Both the position numbers and the translations under genes were made by a program. Shown in pieces: positions 32,626 through 36,805 of a stretch of 36,805 bases of DNA (position 1 is the stretch's first letter; each line of letters starts with the position of its first letter). This DNA comes from a virus. Below the pieces are notes generated by a model. That model searched no databases. It was given only the letters and a program-made list of their open reading frames with translations, and was not told where the DNA came from. The DNA lies in the IMG/VR virus record IMGVR_UViG_3300020220_000156, positions 1 through 36,805 of that record, one strand, 5' to 3'.

Positions 32626-33780
32626 CTATACATAAACAGATGGAGTTTTCCGAATCGCACTGAATGCCATTGACAATGCATCAATCATATCATCATGTCT
32701 GTCTTGTTTCGTGCCTGTAAATGACAATAGTTCTTCTGTGAATTCAGGCATCAAATGTGGCACATGATATACCAAGCCTCTTTCGTATTTTGCTTCGATC
32801 GGTTGAAACCGAATCATTTTGTCTTTTGTAGATGGAATGCCAATCACATTCATTTTCGTGTTCCTTTTGAGTTCTTGCACCAACCATGCCTGTGCTTGAT
32901 TTGATTCAATGGCAACAACTTTTGGCTTCCATTTGTTTTCCATTTGCACAATCTTTTCACCGATCTCTACAAATGACCATCTGCCACGAATCATGTCAAC
33001 AATCACAATTTCCTTTTTCGCTGTGATGCCAATGACACATATTGCAGTGTAGTCTGCATTTTCCTTTTCACTGATTGCCAAATCCACGCCAATATAGTAT
33101 GCCTGTGACTCCAATACATTTGATATTCTAATCCATTCTCTTTTGACTTTTGCTGCATCCCTATCAACATATTCTGCCAAATATTCCTGTGCAAATACAA
33201 TTGATGGCAATATTGTTTTTTGTCTTTCAATTTCACTTGCGTCCATCAATGGATTCTCATATGTTGTATAGTGAAATGACTTCCAATCATCATATGTATT
33301 TTCAAAATTGTCAAGGTGGTGAAAATGATTCTTTCCTTTTGGTGTTGAAAAGAAATATGAATCACCTTTGTAATCAGTGAGCATTGGACTTAATACAAAA
33401 TTCCAATCATCTTCTGCATTTTCACAATGTGCCCATTCATCACAAATAATTCTATGGTATTTGTTTCCACGCAATGAATCAGCACGCCAAATGCCTTTCA
33501 AATACAAATACGAATCACCAAGCCGGATTTCACCTTGCTTGCATTCAGCACCAACTTTCAAAAACATTTGCTGTGCTTCGTGTTCTCTTCCTTTCAATTC
33601 TTCATTCGATGGTGCCGTGTATAGCACCTTGCTTCCTTTGTTTTGTGCCATTGTTTCCAATGCCAATGCAAATGCCAATGTTGATTTGCCCCATCGCCTG
33701 CCACATCTAATTGTGTTGAACCTTTTTCGATTCATCAGCACTTGTTTCTGTGTTGGATGCAATGAAACATCAACCTGCAT
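32626..33780 (-). CDS. terL: Terminase large subunit (384 aa)
   Basis: Packaging ATPase and nuclease. Walker A-like CGRRWGKST lies at residues 26-34 and Walker B plus catalytic Glu at 110-115 (RIICDE). The RNase H-fold nuclease has acidic residues in GVDLAISE (D233), AIESNQAQ (E292) and HDDMIDALS (D363, D364, D367). It overlaps the small terminase gene by 11 bases. The protein is slightly short for the family but complete in motifs. Confidence 0.93.
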   Translation of the reverse strand: MQVDVSLHPTQKQVLMNRKRFNTIRCGRRWGKSTLAFALALETMAQNKGSKVLYTAPSNEELKGREHEAQQMFLKVGAECKQGEIRLGDSYLYLKGIWRADSLRGNKYHRIICDEWAHCENAEDDWNFVLSPMLTDYKGDSYFFSTPKGKNHFHHLDNFENTYDDWKSFHYTTYENPLMDASEIERQKTILPSIVFAQEYLAEYVDRDAAKVKREWIRISNVLESQAYYIGVDLAISEKENADYTAICVIGITAKKEIVIVDMIRGRWSFVEIGEKIVQMENKWKPKVVAIESNQAQAWLVQELKRNTKMNVIGIPSTKDKMIRFQPIEAKYERGLVYHVPHLMPEFTEELLSFTGTKQDRHDDMIDALSMAFSAIRKTPSVYV

Positions 33781-34132
33781 TCAAATCATTCCATTTGATT
33801 ACCAATGAATCTTTGTCCTGCTTCTGTTCTCTTGGCGTTCCTGATAATCGTGCTGCTTCATCATCCGTTGCAATCAATTTCATGAGTGCAACTTGCAATG
33901 TGGCATTGTCTGATTGATACCACTTTTTACGCATGTTGGATTTCATGCTGATTCTATTTTTGTCCAACAATCTTTTTATTGTGTCGTATTCATCGGATTT
34001 CACAGGAAAGAAATTGTAGAAAGTGTCGCGATGGATAGGCAATAAAGATGTGACATCATCAATGAAAATCAAGTGATGTTTTTCAATAAGTTCCAATGCA
34101 TCTTTCAATATTTTCTTTTTATCGTATGCCAT
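33770..34132 (-). CDS. Terminase small subunit-like protein (120 aa)
   Basis: Starting at ATG 34132 (TAATG overlap with the methyltransferase stop), the N-terminal half holds a helix-turn-helix-like segment (LIFIDDVTSLLPIHRDTFYN) and the C-terminal half has helices with DNATLQVALMKLIATDDEAA, as in small terminases that recognise packaging sites. It lies directly upstream of the large subunit. Called by order and helical pattern. Confidence 0.7.
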   Translation of the reverse strand: MAYDKKKILKDALELIEKHHLIFIDDVTSLLPIHRDTFYNFFPVKSDEYDTIKRLLDKNRISMKSNMRKKWYQSDNATLQVALMKLIATDDEAARLSGTPREQKQDKDSLVIKWNDLNAG

Positions 34133-35157
34133 TACTTTGATAGCCATTGCAAATAAATTTGATGTGCAATCTGTGCCGTCATAACAGGTGGAACAGACAT
34201 ACCAATCAAATACTGTGTGTCAACTGATTTGAAATTGTAATCCATAGGGAATGTGCCGATCTTGCACAAATTGTTTGCTGACAGTCTCTGTGGCTTTACC
34301 GGATGCAATACTGCGCTTCCTGCATCAGCAACTATGGTGTTTGGGGTTTTATCATAAGACAGTTTTCTGCATCCAAAATAATTTCCCTTTGAATGAACCT
34401 TAGACATGTTTTCACCTGCTTTTGCTAAATGCCATAATTCACGCAATTCAAATCGTAATTCTTTGCCGTTGCTTCCATCGTCAATGTGCCTAAATAGTAT
34501 TGCATCTTCATTAAAATTCAAATCTAATTTTGGATATTGTAAATCTTTTCTTTTGCACACAAAGAATACCCTTTCGCGCCTTTGTGGCACTCCCATTGAT
34601 GCTGCATTCAAAAGAAACAATTGCACATCATATCCGGCATCAATGAATGATTCTTTAATTTTTTTGACATATGATTTTGCATTGCCTGAAATCAATCCTT
34701 TCACATTTTCAGCAATCACTACTTTTGGCTGCAACTTTTTTGCAAGTTTTATGTAATCAAAAAACAAATCATCAAGTCTTTGTTTTACTTGACCTTCTGC
34801 AAATACTTTTTTTTTGCCCCAATCTTTTTCACGACTTCCTGCCATGCTGAATGATGAACATGGTGGACTGCCATCAAGCAAATCAAGATTGTACAATTCG
34901 TCAGGATATTCATGCAAATTTGCAAAGTCTCTGATGTCTTGTGTGTATAGGTATTTTGGATTGTGATTTGCCTTGTAAACATCCGCAATCTTTAGATCGA
35001 TTTCAACACCGCCTAAATGATTGAATCCTGCTAATTTATACCCCATTGTTGAACCGCCACCACATATGAAAGTGCCAAATACTTTCAATCCATGATATTC
35101 AATTCCCTTTGCAGGATATCCATCAGACAAGTTCCATTTGTACGGAAATTTATGCAT
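34132..35157 (-). CDS. DNA (cytosine-5) methyltransferase (341 aa)
   Basis: It transfers methyl groups from SAM to cytosine C5. Motif I is FGTFICGGGSTMGYK (residues 27-41). Motif IV is DGSPPCSSFSMAG with catalytic Cys100. Motif VI is AENVKGL (E150, N151, V152), motif VIII is PQRRERVFFV (191-200), and the target-recognition region follows. ATG 35157 shares one base with the ParB-like stop (TGATG). No restriction partner is adjacent; the neighbours are a ParB-like protein and terminase genes. Likely shields phage DNA from host restriction. Target sequence cannot be read. Confidence 0.9.
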   Translation of the reverse strand: MHKFPYKWNLSDGYPAKGIEYHGLKVFGTFICGGGSTMGYKLAGFNHLGGVEIDLKIADVYKANHNPKYLYTQDIRDFANLHEYPDELYNLDLLDGSPPCSSFSMAGSREKDWGKKKVFAEGQVKQRLDDLFFDYIKLAKKLQPKVVIAENVKGLISGNAKSYVKKIKESFIDAGYDVQLFLLNAASMGVPQRRERVFFVCKRKDLQYPKLDLNFNEDAILFRHIDDGSNGKELRFELRELWHLAKAGENMSKVHSKGNYFGCRKLSYDKTPNTIVADAGSAVLHPVKPQRLSANNLCKIGTFPMDYNFKSVDTQYLIGMSVPPVMTAQIAHQIYLQWLSK

Positions 35158-35684
35158 CAATCATTTCCCAATAATTTCCACACTGCCTGTTCCGGTGTGG
35201 ATGCTATTTTTGACAACTGCTCTTTGACAATCCAATATTCTTCTGATGTGTAATTCAGTTTTATTGTCATTTGTTCATCAAGTGCATCAATGTCTATTTC
35301 TTTATTCTTTTCAGAATAATCAACATCAACATTCACAGGCAATTCCAATCCCCAATCCTGCAATTCAATTGCATCCCATTCATTTGCCAATTGTTCATGA
35401 TTCCATTCACCAAACGACAGATTGTCTTTAATGATGAATTCCTTTTGCTTTTGTTCATCCCAATCAACAATTTCAACATCTACCTCTTTGATGCCTGCTG
35501 ATTGCAATGCCTTCAATCTCATATTGCCACCAAGTACAATCATATCAGGTGTGCATACTAATTTCCTGACAGATAGCATTTCAGGGAATTCCTGAATGCT
35601 CTTGACAAGTTTCTTGAATTGTTCATCTCGAATCACTCTTGGATTGTTTGGATTCGTTTTGATGTCTTTGATTTTTACTATCAT
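35157..35684 (-). CDS. ParB-like nuclease-domain protein (175 aa)
   Basis: IKDIKTNPNNPRVIRDEQFK (residues 4-23), KKLVKSIQEFP and VLGGNMRLKALQSAGIKEVD (about 52-71) form a ParB/sulfiredoxin-type N-terminal domain, with GGNMRLKAL matching the G-x-x-R-x-x-A motif. EIDIDALDEQMTIKLNYTSE follows in the C-terminal part. Such proteins often sit next to methyltransferase genes in phages. The start is ATG 35684, an ATGA overlap with the preceding gene. Confidence 0.8.
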   Translation of the reverse strand: MIVKIKDIKTNPNNPRVIRDEQFKKLVKSIQEFPEMLSVRKLVCTPDMIVLGGNMRLKALQSAGIKEVDVEIVDWDEQKQKEFIIKDNLSFGEWNHEQLANEWDAIELQDWGLELPVNVDVDYSEKNKEIDIDALDEQMTIKLNYTSEEYWIVKEQLSKIASTPEQAVWKLLGND

Positions 35685-36157
35685 CGTGCCATCCCTAATA
35701 TGCCTATTGCCAAACCAACAACGAATGAAGAAACAATCCATGCAATGTCTGTTTCTTTTTCAACCTTTTCCACATTGATTTCCTTGACAATGATTGAATC
35801 CGGTCGTGGTTTCACAACCATTGAAAAAAAGGATTGTGACAAAGGATTGTGCGAAAATGCAACATTGATTGTGTCACCTGTGGTTGTGATGACTGAATCT
35901 GCCTGTGCAATGAATGCTGAATCACATGGAATTTGCTTCGTCAAATAGATTGTATCTTTGAAAGGTATCAAAATTGACTTCACACGCACATCAGGTTTGA
36001 CGAAAACCTCGCGGGGCTGTATTCTTACCTTTTCTACTGTATCGTGCCTTACAATCGATTCCTGTGCCTTTTCTTGACATCCACTGCCTAATACATAACC
36101 AAGCAGCATTGTCAATGCCATCATTCCCAAAACAAGCCAATGGAGTGTCTTTGTCAT
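35681..36157 (-). CDS. Two-span membrane/periplasmic protein (158 aa)
   Basis: A hydrophobic N-terminus (LHWLVLGMMALTMLLGYVLG) is followed by Cys, which could be a signal anchor or a poor lipobox. A middle of about 100 polar, beta-like residues with repeated hydrophobic/acidic alternation follows, then a second span near the C-terminus (IAWIVSSFVVGLAIGILGMA). The middle resembles periplasmic proteins of Bacteroidetes phages. A spanin role is possible from the topology but not proven. It overlaps its neighbours by ATGA. Confidence 0.5.
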   Translation of the reverse strand: MTKTLHWLVLGMMALTMLLGYVLGSGCQEKAQESIVRHDTVEKVRIQPREVFVKPDVRVKSILIPFKDTIYLTKQIPCDSAFIAQADSVITTTGDTINVAFSHNPLSQSFFSMVVKPRPDSIIVKEINVEKVEKETDIAWIVSSFVVGLAIGILGMAR

Positions 36158-36805
36158 TTCAGCACCTTTCCATCCTGAATTCTGATGTTTTGGAATTCGG
36201 AATCTTCATGACAAATGGCAAAACCGTGGTTGCTTTGTGAATATGGCATGTATGCTCTTTTGAGTTTTGACAAAGTTCCAATGACATCACACCTGATGAA
36301 TTCACCTTCCAATGTTTTCTTTGTCATTGTTTGTGTCCTGTGCAAATGCCCCATGCATGTATTTGCTAATGTTTTGTTCAGCAACGTTGTTGCAGGAGAT
36401 TGACCGCCATTTACTTTGATTTCATGACCATGTGCAATCCAAGTGCCATTGCAAAGCATCAATTGATTCGAGTCAACAAATTTGATGCCCTTTGCATCCA
36501 ATTCCAACAATGATTGCCATGAAACAAGTCCGGCAAATTGATCGGCTTTTTCTTGTATGTATCTTTCAAGTCGGTTTTCATGATTGCCGACTTTGAAATA
36601 CAATATTGCTTTTGGAAAAGTAGCACGCAAATTGTCAATGAAGTTTCTTGCCAATTGCAATTCAGTCGTGAATTCAATGTCATCTTTTCTTTTTGCCCAT
36701 CGTGACAATTTATGCGCATCAATTGTATCGCCATTTAGCACAATGTTATCTACTTTCATCGTGCGTAAAAACTGAATGCAAGCTCTTATCGCTTCTATAT
36801 CATGG
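36154..36805 (-). CDS. Metallophosphoesterase, start outside window (partial)
   Basis: The open frame continues to the window edge, with HDIEAIRACIQFLRT before the internal Met at 36759, so the true start lies beyond the sequence. Metal-binding motifs are NGDTIDAH, GNHEN and GHLHR, with AHGHEI between the latter two. It is a calcineurin-like phosphoesterase, likely acting on nucleic-acid ends or a nucleotide. It overlaps the next gene by ATGA. A start at 36759 would cut off the first metal motif strand. Confidence 0.8.
   Translation of the reverse strand, partial: HDIEAIRACIQFLRTMKVDNIVLNGDTIDAHKLSRWAKRKDDIEFTTELQLARNFIDNLRATFPKAILYFKVGNHENRLERYIQEKADQFAGLVSWQSLLELDAKGIKFVDSNQLMLCNGTWIAHGHEIKVNGGQSPATTLLNKTLANTCMGHLHRTQTMTKKTLEGEFIRCDVIGTLSKLKRAYMPYSQSNHGFAICHEDSEFQNIRIQDGKVLK

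Noticed and set aside
34132-35157. The intact methyltransferase as source of the chimeric ORF start
   Set aside because: Its motif I (FICGGGSTMG) is unlike LFSGVGGFD, so the donor must have been another C5 methyltransferase.

Overview
The window is most of a tailed dsDNA phage (or prophage-like) genome of siphovirus layout. Every convincing gene lies on the minus strand, so transcription runs from high to low coordinates. Genes are packed tightly, most often joined by 1-4 base stop/start overlaps (ATGA, TAATG, TGATG). No integrase, repressor, tRNA, CRISPR array or insertion sequence was recognised. Both ends cut genes: the right-hand metallophosphoesterase lacks its start and the left-hand ORF has only its first 20 codons.

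Host: the DNA is AT-rich. A DUF3127 OB-fold protein (5396-5731), a family I know from Bacteroidetes, and a C-terminal DnaA domain IV protein point to a Bacteroidetes host. Clear AGGAG-type ribosome binding sites on many genes are less typical of that phylum, so this is an inference.

Layout in transcription order. (1) 36805-34132: metallophosphoesterase, a two-membrane-segment protein, a ParB-like protein and a C5 cytosine methyltransferase. (2) 34132-26158: small and large terminase, a portal fused to a MuF domain, a two-domain protein ending in an HK97-type prohead protease, major capsid protein, and connector, neck and tail-completion proteins. (3) 26161-16193: a GT2 glycosyltransferase, major tail protein, a tail-assembly chaperone pair with a likely frameshift, a 1376-residue tape measure protein, distal tail and tail-tip proteins and putative receptor-binding proteins, closed by a terminator at 16129-16164. 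(4) From a promoter at 16076-16104: small early genes, an excisionase-like HTH protein, a Sak4-type ATPase, a PD-(D/E)XK exonuclease, a putative replication initiator gene with a striking G-tract array inside it, a DnaA domain IV protein, a second glycosyltransferase, primase-helicase, a small endonuclease, a GP88-like protein, GH19 endolysin, DUF3127 protein and several membrane microproteins. (5) 4486-62: a third glycosyltransferase, two terminators, a holin-like pair, an L,D-transpeptidase-like protein and a baseplate/tail-fibre module whose last genes differ in composition.

The most notable signals are: six G-tracts (7-7-5-5-7-7) inside a replication gene, next to a DnaA-like gene and containing TTATCC cores, a candidate origin; a 46-codon chimera joining the start of a C5 methyltransferase to the end of the neighbouring endonuclease through a 97-bp direct repeat; a +1/-2 frameshift window in the tail chaperones; a nested, well-positioned start inside the protease gene; and four very small membrane-protein genes threaded through the early region.
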